From: Buttiauxella massiliensis
Lineage (GTDB): Bacteria > Pseudomonadota > Gammaproteobacteria > Enterobacterales > Enterobacteriaceae
Assembly (NCBI RefSeq): GCF_902500225.1
Contig: NZ_LR722651.1
Span: 186,001-250,000, forward strand
DNA length: 64,000 bases
Direction: 5' to 3'
The position numbers and the translations under genes are program-made. Below the pieces are notes generated by a model. That model saw only the letters and a list, made by a program, of their open reading frames with translations, made no database searches and was not told the origin of the DNA. Below, piece by piece: positions 8,285 through 18,480 of the stretch; within the stretch, counting starts at the first letter, position 1; each line of letters begins with the position of its first letter.

Positions 8285-8316
8285 AAACCTTCTCCCTTTC
8301 CAGGGAGAAGGTTTTT
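8285..8316. terminator. Bidirectional terminator between the nickel permease gene and avtA
   Basis: AAACCTTCTCCCT (8285-8297), loop TTCC, AGGGAGAAGGTTT (8302-8314) is a perfect 13-base-pair stem with T-rich ends on both strands. It sits exactly between two convergent genes. Confidence 0.9.
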
Positions 8317-8321
8317 AAAAT

Positions 8322-9575
8322 TTACTTCGCTTCAGCCCACGCCCGCTCAATCTCTTCAGCAAGAATCTTCACACCCGCTTCGATTTTCTCAGGCTCCGGC
8401 ACGTAGTTCATACGCATACACTGATGCGTATGCGGCCACGGTTTATCAAGGCCTGGGAAGAAGTAATCCCCTGGCACCATCAAAACGCCGCGCTTTTTCA
8501 GGCGCTGATAAAGCAGTTCGGTGGAAATCGGCAAATCTTTAAACCACAACCACAGGAAAATCGCCCCTTCCGGTTTATGGATTAAGCAGCGATCTGGCGA
8601 CAAATAGCGGCGAATCGTCGCGATTGTGTCCTGAACACGCTGGTAGTAGAACGGCTTAATCACCGTTTCAGACAAGCGCAGCAAATCGTTACGCTTAATC
8701 ATTTCAGTGGCCATTGCCGGGCCAACCCCGCCAGGAGCCAGGCTGATAATGCCGTTCATGTTGGTGATAGCGGAGATGATTTTTTCATTGGCGATGATGA
8801 TGCCACAACGACTTCCCGGCAAGCCGAGCTTCGAGAGGCTCATACAAAGGATAATGTTCGGATTCCACAGCGGGCGTGCTTCGGTGAAAATAATGCCCGG
8901 GAACGGTACGCCATACGCGTTATCAATCACCAACGGAATGCCGTGCTGGTGCGCCAACGCGTCGAGTTTAATCAGCTCTTCATCGGTAATGACGTTGCCC
9001 GTCGGGTTGGTCGGGCGCGACACACAAATCATCCCGGTATCCGGACCGATTTGCAGGTGTTCAAAATCGACGTGATATTTAAACTGGCCTTCCGGCAGCA
9101 GTTCGATATTCGGGCGCGTGGAGACAAACAGGTCTTCTTCAAGCCCCGAATCCGCATAACCGATATATTCAGGTGCCAGCGGGAACAACACTTTTTTAGT
9201 GCTGCCATCCGCATAACGACCCGCGAACAGATTAAACAAGTAGAAAAATGCGCTCTGACTGCCATTAGTCAGTGCAATGTTCTGAGGATTAATATCCCAA
9301 CCTAATTCTGTGCGCAGCATATCTGCAAGTGCGTCCAGTAACTCACTTTTCCCCTGCGGACCGTCGTAATTGCATAGCGCATCAGCCATTTTCCCGTTTG
9401 CCAGCATGTCTGCCAACAGATCCTGGAAGTAGTCATTCATAGCAGGAATTTGCGCAGGATTACCGCCACCGAGCATGATCGCTCCTGGTGTGCGTAGACC
9501 ATCGTTGAGATCCTCCATCAGGCGCGTAATGCCTGCATGGCGGGTAAATTTGTCGCCGAAAAGTGAAAACGTCAT
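8322..9575 (-). CDS. avtA: Valine-pyruvate aminotransferase AvtA
   Basis: The 417-residue length is identical to E. coli AvtA. It is a fold-type-I PLP aminotransferase that transfers the amino group of valine or alanine to pyruvate or 2-ketoisovalerate (transaminase C). Visible PLP features are NPTGN at 190-194, DNAYGVPFPG at 218-227 and the Schiff-base lysine K249 in SLSKLGLPGSRCG. Cytoplasmic and soluble. It runs in the same direction as malS as in E. coli but is a separate unit, with a palindromic repeat between the two. It is convergent with the hydrogenase block, whose E. coli counterpart lies about a megabase away, so this boundary is a rearrangement point. Confidence 0.96.
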   Translation of the reverse strand: MTFSLFGDKFTRHAGITRLMEDLNDGLRTPGAIMLGGGNPAQIPAMNDYFQDLLADMLANGKMADALCNYDGPQGKSELLDALADMLRTELGWDINPQNIALTNGSQSAFFYLFNLFAGRYADGSTKKVLFPLAPEYIGYADSGLEEDLFVSTRPNIELLPEGQFKYHVDFEHLQIGPDTGMICVSRPTNPTGNVITDEELIKLDALAHQHGIPLVIDNAYGVPFPGIIFTEARPLWNPNIILCMSLSKLGLPGSRCGIIIANEKIISAITNMNGIISLAPGGVGPAMATEMIKRNDLLRLSETVIKPFYYQRVQDTIATIRRYLSPDRCLIHKPEGAIFLWLWFKDLPISTELLYQRLKKRGVLMVPGDYFFPGLDKPWPHTHQCMRMNYVPEPEKIEAGVKILAEEIERAWAEAK

Positions 9576-9706
9576 AGCATAGATCTGTCTTTGACTATCA
9601 AAAAGAGGCTAACCATAGCGCCGGAGAAGACATGGTGCAAACGCATTAAGGATAGTCGCAGTCATGGAATATGCTGCTTTAGCTAAGATAAAAAGCATTA
9701 AGTACT

Positions 9707-9759
9707 GCGCTTCGCTTTAAGGCCTACAAGTGCATTTGTAGATCGGGTAAGCGAAGCGC
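9707..9759. repeat. REP-type large palindrome between malS and avtA
   Basis: GCGCTTCGCTTTAAGGCCTACAA (in two arms) is mirrored by TTGTAGATCGGG and TAAGCGAAGCGC, an imperfect palindrome of about 53 bases. The GTAG..CGGGTAAGCGAAGCGC arm matches the REP unit near 33550. It lies directly downstream of malS and probably serves as its 3' end. Confidence 0.6.
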
Positions 9760-9765
9760 CATTCG

Positions 9766-11784
9766 TTATTGATTCCCCGCCCAGACCACCATCACTTTGT
9801 CATCTGCGGATTCACGGCTAAAGCCGTATCCTTGTTTCATGCTCAGTGTGTTCTGCTTGCCTGCACCAATTGCCGGGTGACGAGCTCGGAACTGGCTGAT
9901 TTTCTGCCAGTGCGAAAGCGTGGCAACATTTTGCCCCCAGTTCATATCAGAACGAGTTCCCTGAAGCGGGTCAGAACCTGTCGGGCCAAATGGCCGCTCA
10001 GTCTCATCACCATAGAAAATCTGCACCGCACCAGGTGCCAGCAACAGCAATTCGGCCGCACGCTGGCCACCTTCGCGGAACAGGCGGGTATCATGAGAGG
10101 AAAGGTAACTAAGCACATTGAAATCCTGCAACTTAGTCGCCATCTGCTGCCAGGTGAGATCGATATTTGCCAGGCAATCCACCGCTTTTGCTGCTTGTTC
10201 CTGATAATCAAAATTGATCATCGCGTCAAAGCCGCTGTTGTAGTAATCGCTCTTCATCACGCCGTGGCCCCAGGATTCTCCGGTCATCCAGAACGGCGCA
10301 TCATCCAGCTTTTTATCTGGATTAGCTTTTTTCCATTCGACCAGTGCAGCAACAGATTGCTCTTTAAGCTGCTGCCAGCCCGCTTTTTCGACATGCTTTG
10401 CCGTATCCACCCGGAAACCGTCAATACCGTAATCGCGCACCCATTGGCTTAACCAATGGGTCAGGTAATCTCGCACGGTGTAATTGGCAATTTCTTTCGC
10501 GTGGGTGTCGGGTTTGTGGCGATAAAAGATCGGCAAGCCCGCTGGTTGTGTGGATTCCGTTTTTAAATCTGGCAGGAACGCCAACGACATGGTGAGGTCG
10601 TCAAATCCAGGGGAGTCGTAATTGCCAATATCGGTGCGAATCCAGTTTTTCCCCCACCAGTTTTGCCACGCAGTTTTATCACCAAAGTTGATGTAGTCAT
10701 TAAAAGAGTGCCAGCTCTGGCCAGGGCCTGGTTTCCAGTCGGTCCAGTGCTTGCCGAGAGTTTTAGTCAGCTCGTCACCTTTAAGATACAGCGCGCCAAA
10801 ATCGTACTCCTGCATATCGGCAAGCGTTGCATAGCCTGTATGGTTCATCACGATGTCGAACAAAATTCGAATGCCGCGTTTATGGGCTTCGTCCACGAGT
10901 GTGCGTAGTTCGTCCTCAGTCCCCATATTGGCATCGAGTTTGGTCCAGTCCATGGTGTAGTAACCGTGGTAGGCATAGTGTGGGAAGTCCCCTTTTGTGC
11001 CACCACCAACCCAACCGTGAATTTGCTCGAGAGGCGAGCTTATCCACAACGCGTTCACACCCAGCTGCTGTAGATAATCGAGTTTTTGGGTTAGTCCAGC
11101 CAGGTCACCGCCGTGGAACGTGCCGATCTCTTGCATTCCATCTTTATGGCGGCCATAGCTGTTATCGTTTTTCGGGTTGCCATTCTCAAAGCGGTCAGTC
11201 AGCACAAAATAGACCGTGGCGTTGTGCCAGCTAAACGGAGCGGTCTGTTTGGTGGCGGCTGATTCCAGAAGCAGCAAGCCGTTGCTATTCGCCGCAGGCA
11301 TAAGGGTAATCTTGCCTTGTGTGACCGTTGTTGTGGCACCGCTGTAGAAATCACGGACCTCGCTACCTTCAGCAAAGGTTTTGCTGACATCCACTGTGAG
11401 CGGTTTACCATCCCATTTCGGGCACTGACGGGTGACATCAACAGGAGCGGCTTGTGCCTCGCTATTGACGCTCAGGATGAGCGTAGGAGTGCCGCTGCGC
11501 GTATCAATTTGAACCCGATACTCTCCTTCGCGAAATAAACGCCAGGCGGGAGCTTCCCCTTCACAGGGTTTAAGTGACAGCGCCTGGTTAAGTTTGATTG
11601 ATTCCGCGGGTTGCCAGCATGACTGATCTGATTTAAGACTGAGCGGTAATATGCCTTTCGCAAGCTTACCTTCGCTCACAAATAGCCCTGGATTTTGCTC
11701 TTTAAACGCAGGTAAACCGGGAGCTGTCCAGGCGGCTTGTACCAATCCAGGGAACAGGAGAAATAGCAGAGGTAATTTTTTCAT
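9766..11784 (-). CDS. malS: Periplasmic alpha-amylase MalS
   Basis: The 672-residue protein matches E. coli MalS (676). An N-terminal signal peptide (MKKLPLLFLLFPGLVQA, cleaved before AW) sends it to the periplasm, where it cleaves maltodextrins to smaller maltooligosaccharides. After an N-terminal domain of about 180 residues comes a glycoside hydrolase family 13 barrel with the four conserved regions: DIVMNHTG, GFRVDTAKHV (nucleophile Asp), the acid/base Glu in WMTGESWG, and YLSSHDTR. It is expected to be under MalT control; two MalT-box-like sequences lie just upstream. The order malS-bax-xylR is as in E. coli. Confidence 0.96.
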   Translation of the reverse strand: MKKLPLLFLLFPGLVQAAWTAPGLPAFKEQNPGLFVSEGKLAKGILPLSLKSDQSCWQPAESIKLNQALSLKPCEGEAPAWRLFREGEYRVQIDTRSGTPTLILSVNSEAQAAPVDVTRQCPKWDGKPLTVDVSKTFAEGSEVRDFYSGATTTVTQGKITLMPAANSNGLLLLESAATKQTAPFSWHNATVYFVLTDRFENGNPKNDNSYGRHKDGMQEIGTFHGGDLAGLTQKLDYLQQLGVNALWISSPLEQIHGWVGGGTKGDFPHYAYHGYYTMDWTKLDANMGTEDELRTLVDEAHKRGIRILFDIVMNHTGYATLADMQEYDFGALYLKGDELTKTLGKHWTDWKPGPGQSWHSFNDYINFGDKTAWQNWWGKNWIRTDIGNYDSPGFDDLTMSLAFLPDLKTESTQPAGLPIFYRHKPDTHAKEIANYTVRDYLTHWLSQWVRDYGIDGFRVDTAKHVEKAGWQQLKEQSVAALVEWKKANPDKKLDDAPFWMTGESWGHGVMKSDYYNSGFDAMINFDYQEQAAKAVDCLANIDLTWQQMATKLQDFNVLSYLSSHDTRLFREGGQRAAELLLLAPGAVQIFYGDETERPFGPTGSDPLQGTRSDMNWGQNVATLSHWQKISQFRARHPAIGAGKQNTLSMKQGYGFSRESADDKVMVVWAGNQ

Positions 11785-12098
11785 AGGGTTAAGCCCGTGT
11801 TTATCTTTTATTCAGTTTGGCACTATTTTAATTAACTGAATTCATCCTCAAAATGGATAGTTGGGGATGAGATAATAGGGTGAGTGACGGGGTTATCAGT
11901 TTGCTCAAATATGGGATAACCATCGCATATTACGATACTTTTTACCGTCATAAGAAGATCGTACGTGACAACAATTCGGAATCGGATTATTTATTTTGGT
12001 GCTCAGAAGGTCTAATTTTGTTAGTATCCGCGTTTACTTTATTCGAAACCTTTAATAAATAAGGCACTGGAAACGTAACGATCCGACCAGGAGATCTA
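11785..12098. promoter_or_regulatory. malS-bax divergent control region with MalT-box-like sites
   Basis: This 314-base gap has no convincing gene. Two oppositely oriented MalT-box-like sequences lie at 11842-11850 (TGAGGATGA on the minus strand) and 11863-11872 (GGGGATGAGA on the plus strand); the consensus core is GGAKGA. They sit just upstream of a malS -10-like TAAAAT (minus strand, near 11825-11830). The bax ribosome site is AGGAG at about 12090. A 60-codon GTG frame at 11880-12062 lacks a ribosome site and was not called. Confidence 0.55.
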
Positions 12099-12932
12099 AT
12101 GATATCAACCCATTTCCGACGATTTGGGGCTGCGATACTTATGTTACTCACCTTCAGTTTTTCAACTGGGGTATTAGCAAGTAAACATGAGCCAAAATCG
12201 CATAAAGCCCACATAGTTAAGACCAAAAGCACGACGACACACAGTAAGAAATTGGTAAGTAGTAAAAAAGAGTATTCTCGCAATAGTGAAATTGCATCGC
12301 TCCCTGACTTGCGAAAATACCCTTCCGGAACACCTAGAAAAAAAGCGTTTCTCCGGACGGTCATGCCATATATTACTAGTCAAAATGCAGCGATTACTGC
12401 GGACCGTAACTGGTTGGTTTCTAAGCAGTATGAAAAACGCTGGTCACCATCAGAGCGTACACGCCTGAAAGGCATTACCCAGCGCTACAAAATTGCGTGG
12501 AACGGTAATACTAAGCGTGTGCCGTGGAATACGCTGATGGAAAAAGTCGACATCATTCCTACCAACATGGTGGCAACGATGGCTGCAGCTGAAAGCGGCT
12601 GGGGAACGTCTAAACTTGCCCGTAGCAATAACAACTTGTTTGGTATGAAGTGCAGCAAGCGCCATTGCAACAGCGAACCAGGAAAAGTTAAAGGCTATTT
12701 GCATTACGATTCAGTTAAAGAAGGCGTTAACGCTTACGTAACAAATCTGAATACGCATCCGGCCTATAATTCCTTCCGTAAATCACGTGCGCAATTGCGT
12801 AAAGCGGATCAGGAAGTGACTGCCAGCAATATGATTCATAAGCTGAAAGGGTATTCTACAAAAGGTAGTAGCTATAACAATTACCTATTTGCGATGTATC
12901 AAACCAATCAGCGCTTTATGGCACCGAACTAA
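12099..12932 (+). CDS. bax: Bax-like exported glucosaminidase-domain protein
   Basis: The 277-residue protein is homologous throughout to E. coli Bax (274). A signal peptide (RRFGAAILMLLTFSFSTGVLA) is followed by a Lys/Ser/Thr-rich linker of about 60 residues. The C-terminal domain (about 130-277) is of the mannosyl-glycoprotein endo-beta-N-acetylglucosaminidase (Flagellar FlgJ/LytG-like) family, with MAAAESGWGTSKLAR holding the likely catalytic Glu and NNLFGMKC. It probably cuts peptidoglycan in the periplasm; its physiological role is poorly known. AGGAG about eight bases upstream sets the start. It is convergent with xylR and shares a terminator region. Confidence 0.92.
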   Translation: MISTHFRRFGAAILMLLTFSFSTGVLASKHEPKSHKAHIVKTKSTTTHSKKLVSSKKEYSRNSEIASLPDLRKYPSGTPRKKAFLRTVMPYITSQNAAITADRNWLVSKQYEKRWSPSERTRLKGITQRYKIAWNGNTKRVPWNTLMEKVDIIPTNMVATMAAAESGWGTSKLARSNNNLFGMKCSKRHCNSEPGKVKGYLHYDSVKEGVNAYVTNLNTHPAYNSFRKSRAQLRKADQEVTASNMIHKLKGYSTKGSSYNNYLFAMYQTNQRFMAPN

Positions 12933-12967
12933 TTAAAAAATAGAATGTTAAAAATAAGTAATAATTC

Positions 12968-12996
12968 ACGCCTTCAATTCGAAGGCGTTTTTTTTG
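12968..12996 (+). terminator. Rho-independent terminator of bax
   Basis: ACGCCTTC (12968-12975), loop AATTC, GAAGGCGT (12981-12988), then a run of eight T. It is placed between convergent bax and xylR. Confidence 0.92.
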
Positions 12997-13009
12997 TTTA
13001 ATTCATTCA

Positions 13010-14188
13010 CTAAACCAATATTTCACTATGCCTTTCACGATGATCTTTCGGCGTTGAGTCATACTCTTTTTTAAATACCGAATAGAAATATTGCAGTGAT
13101 GGGTAACCGCACATTTGCGATATTTCATTGATAGACAAAGACGTAGACACCAGCAAACTGCGCGCTTTTTCTAACTTTTCGGTGTGAATTATTGTATGAA
13201 TCGTCTCACCGACCTCTTCTTTAAACCGCTTCTCGAGATTCGAACGCGAGATCCCTACCGCGTCCAAAACTTGCTCAACTTTGATACCTTTACAAGCATG
13301 GTTTCGGATGTAATGCATTGCCTGAATCACTGCGGGATCATGCAAAGAACGGTAATCCGTTGAACGGCGTTCAACTACACGCATCGGCGGCACCAGAATG
13401 CGTTGTAAAGCAAGCGGCTCATTGTCCATTAAACGATGTAACAACTTTGCGGCCTGATAGCCCATCTGCCTTGTCCCCTGAGCCACCGACGAGAGCGCCA
13501 CGCGCGATAGGTAACGCGTGAGTTCTTCGTTATCTATCCCAATAACACAGAGCTTCTCCGGCACAGGAATATGCAGATGTTCGCAAACTTGCAGCAGGTG
13601 GCGTGCACGTGCATCCGTCACGGCAATAATCCCGGTTTGCGGAGGAAGTGTTTGCACCCAATCCGCCAGGCGGTTTTGCGCATGCTGCCAATTCTCAGGG
13701 GCCGTTTCTATACCCTGATAAACCACACCCCGGTATTTTTCTTTTGCCACAAGCTGGTTAAACGCGTATTCACGCTCCATCGCCCAACGCTTGCCGCTGG
13801 AGTTAGGCAAACCATAGAAGGCGAAACGTTGAACGCCCTTCTCTTTTAGATGCAAAAATGCACTTTCCACAAGGGCATGGTTGTCGGTAGCAATGTAATG
13901 TACGGGTGGATAGTGTTCTGGCAAATGGTAGGACCCTCCTACACCAACAATCGGAACATCCGCCCCATCTAATAAACGCTGGATTTCAGTATCATCAAAA
14001 TCGGCAATCACACCGTCGCCTAGCCACTCTTTGATATTGTCGATGCGGGCACGGAAATCTTCTTCAATAAAAATGTCCCACTCAGATTGAGACGCCTGCA
14101 AGTATTCACCAACTCCCTCCACTACCTGGCGGTCGTAGGCTTTGTTGGCATTGAATAACAACGTAATGCGATGACGTTTCTCAAACAT
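13010..14188 (-). CDS. xylR: Xylose operon activator XylR
   Basis: 392 residues, the same as E. coli XylR. The N-terminal two thirds (about 1-280) is a LacI/periplasmic-binding-type xylose sensor (GVGGSYHLPEHYPPVHYIAT, GIDNEELTRYL), and the C-terminal about 100 residues form an AraC-type double helix-turn-helix (ISRSNLEKRFKEEVGETIH, ISQMCGYPSLQYFYSVFKKE). With xylose it activates the divergent xylFGH and xylAB transcripts. It is the last gene on the xylFGHR strand; an ERIC element separates it from xylH, so it may have its own promoter or depend on readthrough. Confidence 0.97.
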   Translation of the reverse strand: MFEKRHRITLLFNANKAYDRQVVEGVGEYLQASQSEWDIFIEEDFRARIDNIKEWLGDGVIADFDDTEIQRLLDGADVPIVGVGGSYHLPEHYPPVHYIATDNHALVESAFLHLKEKGVQRFAFYGLPNSSGKRWAMEREYAFNQLVAKEKYRGVVYQGIETAPENWQHAQNRLADWVQTLPPQTGIIAVTDARARHLLQVCEHLHIPVPEKLCVIGIDNEELTRYLSRVALSSVAQGTRQMGYQAAKLLHRLMDNEPLALQRILVPPMRVVERRSTDYRSLHDPAVIQAMHYIRNHACKGIKVEQVLDAVGISRSNLEKRFKEEVGETIHTIIHTEKLEKARSLLVSTSLSINEISQMCGYPSLQYFYSVFKKEYDSTPKDHRERHSEILV

Positions 14189-14228
14189 GCCTTTTCCCTG
14201 ATAAAAAAACTGTATGTGAAAATAACAA

Positions 14229-14348
14229 TACCCAAGCTACTTCAAGATGCAGTTAGGCGGCAATCGAGACAACCCCGAGAAGCTTACTCAAGTAAGTGAC
14301 TCGGGTGAATGAGAGCAGCCAACAACCCTGCAGTTTGAAGGGCGATGG
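14229..14348. repeat. ERIC element between xylR and xylH
   Basis: About 120 bases with the ERIC core GAGAAGCTTACTCAAGTAAG followed by TGACTCGGGTGA, and the terminal arms AGCTACTTCAAGATGCAG and CCTGCAGTTTGAAGGGCGAT. ERIC elements are non-autonomous palindromic mobile elements of enterobacteria; transcribed copies fold into a long hairpin. Confidence 0.88.
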
Positions 14349-14361
14349 GCATTTTGCACAC

Positions 14362-15543
14362 TTACGCTTTACGCTTGGTCGCCGAATCCATCCACACAGC
14401 CAGCAATAAAATGGCGCCTTTTACGATGTACTGCCAGAACGTGGGGACATCCATCATACTCATTCCGTTATCCAGCGAAGCCATGATAAATGCTCCCATC
14501 ACGGCTCCGGCAACGCTCCCCACACCGCCAGCAAGACTGGTACCGCCAATGACACATGCGGCAATGGCATCCAATTCAGCAATGTTCCCGGCAGACGGAG
14601 AGCCAGCCCCCAGCCGCGAGCTGAGAATTAACCCGGCAATCGCCACCATCAAGCCGTTTATGGCAAACACCGCAAGCTTGGTGCGCTCCACATTAATACC
14701 CGATAGCCGCGCCGCCTCAATATTGCCGCCAATCGCGTAAATACGTCTGCCAAACGCTGTGCGAGTCGCCATAAACATTCCCGCTAGCAGTAATAATGTG
14801 AGGATAAGCACCGGTGTAGGTACACCACGGTAATCATTGAGTAACCAGATAGCCCCCAACACGATAACGGCTGTGATGGCTTGTCGCCCTACGACACCTG
14901 TAGAGGCTGGTGTTTCCAGCCCCAGAGCCTGGCGTCGAGTGCGCATCCGCCATTGCCATGCAACAAAAATCACCAGCCCTAAAGTGCCAATACCAAAGCC
15001 AATACCTTCTGGCAGGTAACTTTGCCCGATTTGCGACATCGCCGCACTGGTTGGCGACACGGTTGTGCCATTAGTAATGCCAATCAGCACACCACGAAAC
15101 GCCAGCATCCCGGCAAGCGTCACGATAAATGACGGCACTTTGCGATACGCCACCCACCAACCGTTCCACGCACCTAAAACGAGGCCAAGAACCAGCGTTA
15201 CGGCAATCGTAAGCGGTAAAGGCCAGCCCAGCCAGACATCAAAAATGGCGGCCACTCCGCCCAGCAGACCCATCATCGAGCCAACAGACAGATCGATTTC
15301 TGCCGAAATGATGACGAACACCATGCCTACTGCCAGAATCCCGGTGATCGCGGTTTGGCGTAACAAATTGGAGATATTTCTGGCACTGAGATAAGCGCCT
15401 TCGGTGGTCCAGGTAAAGAACAGCATAATCACCACAATCGCCGCGATCATGACAAAAACCTGGAGATTAAGTGCCCGCAGCCCGGTAAAAGGTGATGCCA
15501 CAGGTGCCGTGAGTTTCATTTCAGACGGATTACTTTTCGACAT
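14362..15543 (-). CDS. xylH: D-xylose ABC transporter permease XylH
   Basis: The 393-residue inner-membrane protein is the E. coli length. It is a RbsC/AraH-type (BPD_transp_2) permease with about ten hydrophobic segments; the family signature [20 protein letters not shown] lies near residue 340. It forms the channel for xylose with XylG (ATPase) and XylF (periplasmic binder). The ATG lies within the end of xylG, overlapping by 14 bases, which indicates coupling. It is preceded in the operon by xylF and xylG and followed by the ERIC element and xylR. Confidence 0.97.
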   Translation of the reverse strand: MSKSNPSEMKLTAPVASPFTGLRALNLQVFVMIAAIVVIMLFFTWTTEGAYLSARNISNLLRQTAITGILAVGMVFVIISAEIDLSVGSMMGLLGGVAAIFDVWLGWPLPLTIAVTLVLGLVLGAWNGWWVAYRKVPSFIVTLAGMLAFRGVLIGITNGTTVSPTSAAMSQIGQSYLPEGIGFGIGTLGLVIFVAWQWRMRTRRQALGLETPASTGVVGRQAITAVIVLGAIWLLNDYRGVPTPVLILTLLLLAGMFMATRTAFGRRIYAIGGNIEAARLSGINVERTKLAVFAINGLMVAIAGLILSSRLGAGSPSAGNIAELDAIAACVIGGTSLAGGVGSVAGAVMGAFIMASLDNGMSMMDVPTFWQYIVKGAILLLAVWMDSATKRKA

Positions 15544-17062
15544 GCTTTTCGCTCCTCAGTGCAGCTTCCATAACCTGCTCCTGGGTCAGGTTGTTATTAA
15601 TCAGATTGGCTTTGATTCGCCCCTCATGCATCACCAACACTCTGTCACTAAGACCGAGCACTTCCGGCAATTCCGATGAGATAACAATGACCGCAATACC
15701 TTGCTGAACCAGCTGATTAATAAGTTTGTAGATTTCGTATTTCGCGCCGATATCAATGCCACGCGTGGGTTCGTCGAGAATCAAAATGCGTGGATTGAGA
15801 AGCAGGCAACGCGCAAGAATGGCTTTTTGCTGGTTGCCACCGCTCAGGCGACCGATTGCCAAATCTGGTGATGATGTTTTAACTTTCAGTCGCCCAATCG
15901 ATTGCAGAATGCAGTTTTGTTCGGCAGCGTCATCCAGGTGAGTTAACGCGCCAGAAAACTGGCTTAATGCGGCAAGTGTGATGTTTTGCCCAACAGCCAT
16001 GACCGGCACGATTCCATCTCTTTTGCGGTCTTCTGGCACCATCGCAATGCCGTGAGCTATCGCCTGCTGGCAATGGCCGATAGTGACCGGTTGATTATCA
16101 ATGAAAATACGGCCTTCAGACTTGCCCGGCCAGACGCCAAACAAACACTGCACCGCTTCGGTACGCCCCGCGCCAACCAATCCTGCTATCCCAAGAATTT
16201 CACCTTTATGCAGTGAAAACGAAATGTCATTGACTCGCTTGATATGCCGATTGACCGGGTGCCAGGCAGTGAGATGCTCAACGCGCAGCACTTCTTCTCC
16301 AGTCTGATGCGGTTCATTAGGATAAAGCGCGGTAAGCTCGCGCCCCACCATCATGGTGATGATGTCTTCTTCACGCATCAATGCCGCATCCCGTGTACCA
16401 ATTGGCTGCCCATCGCGGATAACGCAAATGGTGTCGGAAATAGATTTCACTTCATTGAGTTTGTGGGAGATGTAAATACAGGCAATACCATGAGCCTGCA
16501 GATCACGAATAATTGCTAGTAGCACCCCAGTTTCTTGCTCAGTTAGTGAAGCCGTAGGCTCATCCAGAATGAGTAAGCGCACTTGTTTATTAAGCGCTTT
16601 GGCAATTTCGACCAACTGCTGCTGCCCAAGCCCCAGCGAACCGACGCGCGTATCCGGGGAAATATTCAGGCTCACTTGCGCCAGCAATTTCTGGCAGCGC
16701 AGCGTCATGCTGTCGTAATCCAGCACGCCATATTGTGAAAGCTCAGCACCGAGGAAAATATTCTCAAGCACGGTCAGATGCTTCACCAACGCTAACTCCT
16801 GGTGAATAATCGCAATGCCTTTACGTTCGGTATCACGGATATGGCTCGCCTGAAGTTTTTCACCGGCGAACCATATGTCACCTTCGTAACTGCCGTAGGG
16901 GTAGATACCGCACAGCACTTTCATCAGCGTCGATTTACCAGAGCCGTTTTCGCCACAAAGGGACATCACTTCACCAGCATCAACTGACAGACTGACGTTA
17001 TCCACGGCCTTCACAACACCAAAAGCTTTGGTGATATTTTTCATTTCCAGTAAACAAGGCAT
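15530..17062 (-). CDS. xylG: D-xylose ABC transporter ATPase XylG
   Basis: 510 residues from the ATG at 17062, chosen because AAGGAGGGGC precedes it directly and [15 protein letters not shown] matches the E. coli N-terminus; the open frame extends 32 codons further upstream without support. It has two fused ATPase halves as in sugar importers of the CUT2 class: Walker [10 protein letters not shown] and signature [15 protein letters not shown] with LILDEPTAS in the first half, then GLVGAGRTE (a degenerate Walker A) and signature [13 protein letters not shown] with LILDEPTRG in the second. It energises xylose import through XylH. Cytoplasmic face of the inner membrane. Confidence 0.97.
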   Translation of the reverse strand: MPCLLEMKNITKAFGVVKAVDNVSLSVDAGEVMSLCGENGSGKSTLMKVLCGIYPYGSYEGDIWFAGEKLQASHIRDTERKGIAIIHQELALVKHLTVLENIFLGAELSQYGVLDYDSMTLRCQKLLAQVSLNISPDTRVGSLGLGQQQLVEIAKALNKQVRLLILDEPTASLTEQETGVLLAIIRDLQAHGIACIYISHKLNEVKSISDTICVIRDGQPIGTRDAALMREEDIITMMVGRELTALYPNEPHQTGEEVLRVEHLTAWHPVNRHIKRVNDISFSLHKGEILGIAGLVGAGRTEAVQCLFGVWPGKSEGRIFIDNQPVTIGHCQQAIAHGIAMVPEDRKRDGIVPVMAVGQNITLAALSQFSGALTHLDDAAEQNCILQSIGRLKVKTSSPDLAIGRLSGGNQQKAILARCLLLNPRILILDEPTRGIDIGAKYEIYKLINQLVQQGIAVIVISSELPEVLGLSDRVLVMHEGRIKANLINNNLTQEQVMEAALRSEKHVEK

Positions 17063-17120
17063 AGCCCCTCCTTTACCTGTTTTCAGGATGTCGCCCGTGG
17101 CACAGCACGGGCGAAGTGGG

Positions 17121-18113
17121 TTATAGCTCGTTCTTCTTGTGGAAACCGTCTGCCACAACGGTGCTGTCGATATTGGTTTTATCGACTTCGACAGGTGTCA
17201 GTAGACGCGAGGGAACATCTTTAATGCCATTGTTCAATACAGCGTCAGAAGCGGGTTGCTTGCCTTCACCTAATTCCACAGCAATTTCAGCTGCCGTATT
17301 CGCAAGCTTGGTGATTGGCTTATAAACCGTCATGGTTTGTGTACCGGCAATAATGCGTTTCACCCCAGCCAAATCCGCATCCTGCCCGGAAATGGCGACT
17401 TTCCCAGCTAACCCTTGCGCACTTAATGCCTGAATTGCGCCGCCTGCAGTCGCATCGTTTGACGCCACCACCGCATCGATTTTATTGTTATTAGCCGTCA
17501 GAGCATTCTCCATAATTTTCAATGCGTTTTCAGGCAGCCAACCATCAGCCCATTGATCGCCGACAACTTTTATTTTCCCACTCTCAATATAAGGATTTAA
17601 TACTTTCATCTGCCCGGCACGGAACATTTTGGCATTATTATCAACAGGTGAGCCACCCATTAAGAAATAATTGCCAGAAGGCACTTTATTAACAAGACTT
17701 TGCGCCTGTAACTCACCTACCTTTTCATTATCAAATGAGATGTAATAATCAATGTCGGCATTATTAATCATGCGATCATAAGCTAATACTTTTATTCCTT
17801 CTCTTTTCGCTTCAGCAATCACATTACTTAACACTTGGCCGTTGTAAGGAATAATGACCAGTACATCAACGCCACGGTTAATCATGTTTTCTATTTGCGA
17901 CATTTGCGTTTCTTCGTTGCCATTCGCGGATTGTACAAAAACTTTCGCGCCCAACGATTCGGCTTTTTTAACAAAAATATCGCGGTCTTTCTGCCAGCGC
18001 TCAAGACGTAAATCGTCTATTGCCATGCCAATTTTCACTTCTTTCGCAATCCCGCTGATACTGGTCAGAACGAGTGAGGCACACAGCGTTAGTAAGAGGT
18101 TCTTAATCTTCAT
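17121..18113 (-). CDS. xylF: D-xylose-binding periplasmic protein XylF
   Basis: 330 residues from the ATG at 18113, equal to E. coli XylF. The N-terminus [23 protein letters not shown] is a signal peptide, and the mature part begins [17 protein letters not shown]. Peripla_BP_4 fold; [16 protein letters not shown] and [14 protein letters not shown] are typical ribose/xylose-binder segments. The frame stays open 18 codons further upstream (to 18167) but lacks a signal-peptide match there. First gene of xylFGH, divergent from xylA across the xyl control region and presumably induced by XylR with xylose and by CRP. Confidence 0.97.
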   Translation of the reverse strand: MKIKNLLLTLCASLVLTSISGIAKEVKIGMAIDDLRLERWQKDRDIFVKKAESLGAKVFVQSANGNEETQMSQIENMINRGVDVLVIIPYNGQVLSNVIAEAKREGIKVLAYDRMINNADIDYYISFDNEKVGELQAQSLVNKVPSGNYFLMGGSPVDNNAKMFRAGQMKVLNPYIESGKIKVVGDQWADGWLPENALKIMENALTANNNKIDAVVASNDATAGGAIQALSAQGLAGKVAISGQDADLAGVKRIIAGTQTMTVYKPITKLANTAAEIAVELGEGKQPASDAVLNNGIKDVPSRLLTPVEVDKTNIDSTVVADGFHKKNEL

Positions 18114-18480
18114 ATTGTTATACCTTTGTAGGGATGAATAACTCGGATTAAAATTATTATCTGTCAACCGGAGAGGATTGTTGTCTGTGAATGCAAATCC
18201 AGCAATTACAGATTTTTATCTTCCCATTACGTTTTTTGGTTTAATTTCTAATTTATGATGGCGATCTTCTTTTAATTTAAAAAATTCATTCATTGCTTTA
18301 TTTACTGGAATAACCATCGAGATATTTCACTCATTATTTTCAGTATTTTTGCGAAGCAGCGCACATTTGAGCATTCTCTTAAACGCAGTGTGAAATAACG
18401 TAATTGAGCAACGCCCGAGGAAAATACAGGATGGTGACAGAATCGCTTACTTGCCGCCCCCCTTGATTACGGAGTCACTT
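18114..18480. promoter_or_regulatory. Divergent xylF/xylA control region
   Basis: This 367-base gene-free stretch separates xylF and xylA. The segment at 18384-18411 (CGCAGTGTGAAATAACG then TAATTGAGCAA) is nearly identical to the E. coli xylA promoter segment known to hold the XylR site. Just upstream, TTTGAGCATTCTCTTAA (18366-18382) occupies the position of the E. coli CRP site but matches the consensus poorly. The xylF side is AT-rich with no clear box. Protein binding is inferred from similarity. Confidence 0.65.

Noticed and set aside
9769-10452. 227-codon plus-strand frame opposite malS
   Set aside because: Antisense shadow of a well conserved gene.
11880-12062. 60-codon GTG-started frame between malS and bax
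   Set aside because: No ribosome site, no recognisable homologue, and it overlaps the control region; the hydrophobic C-terminus alone is not enough.
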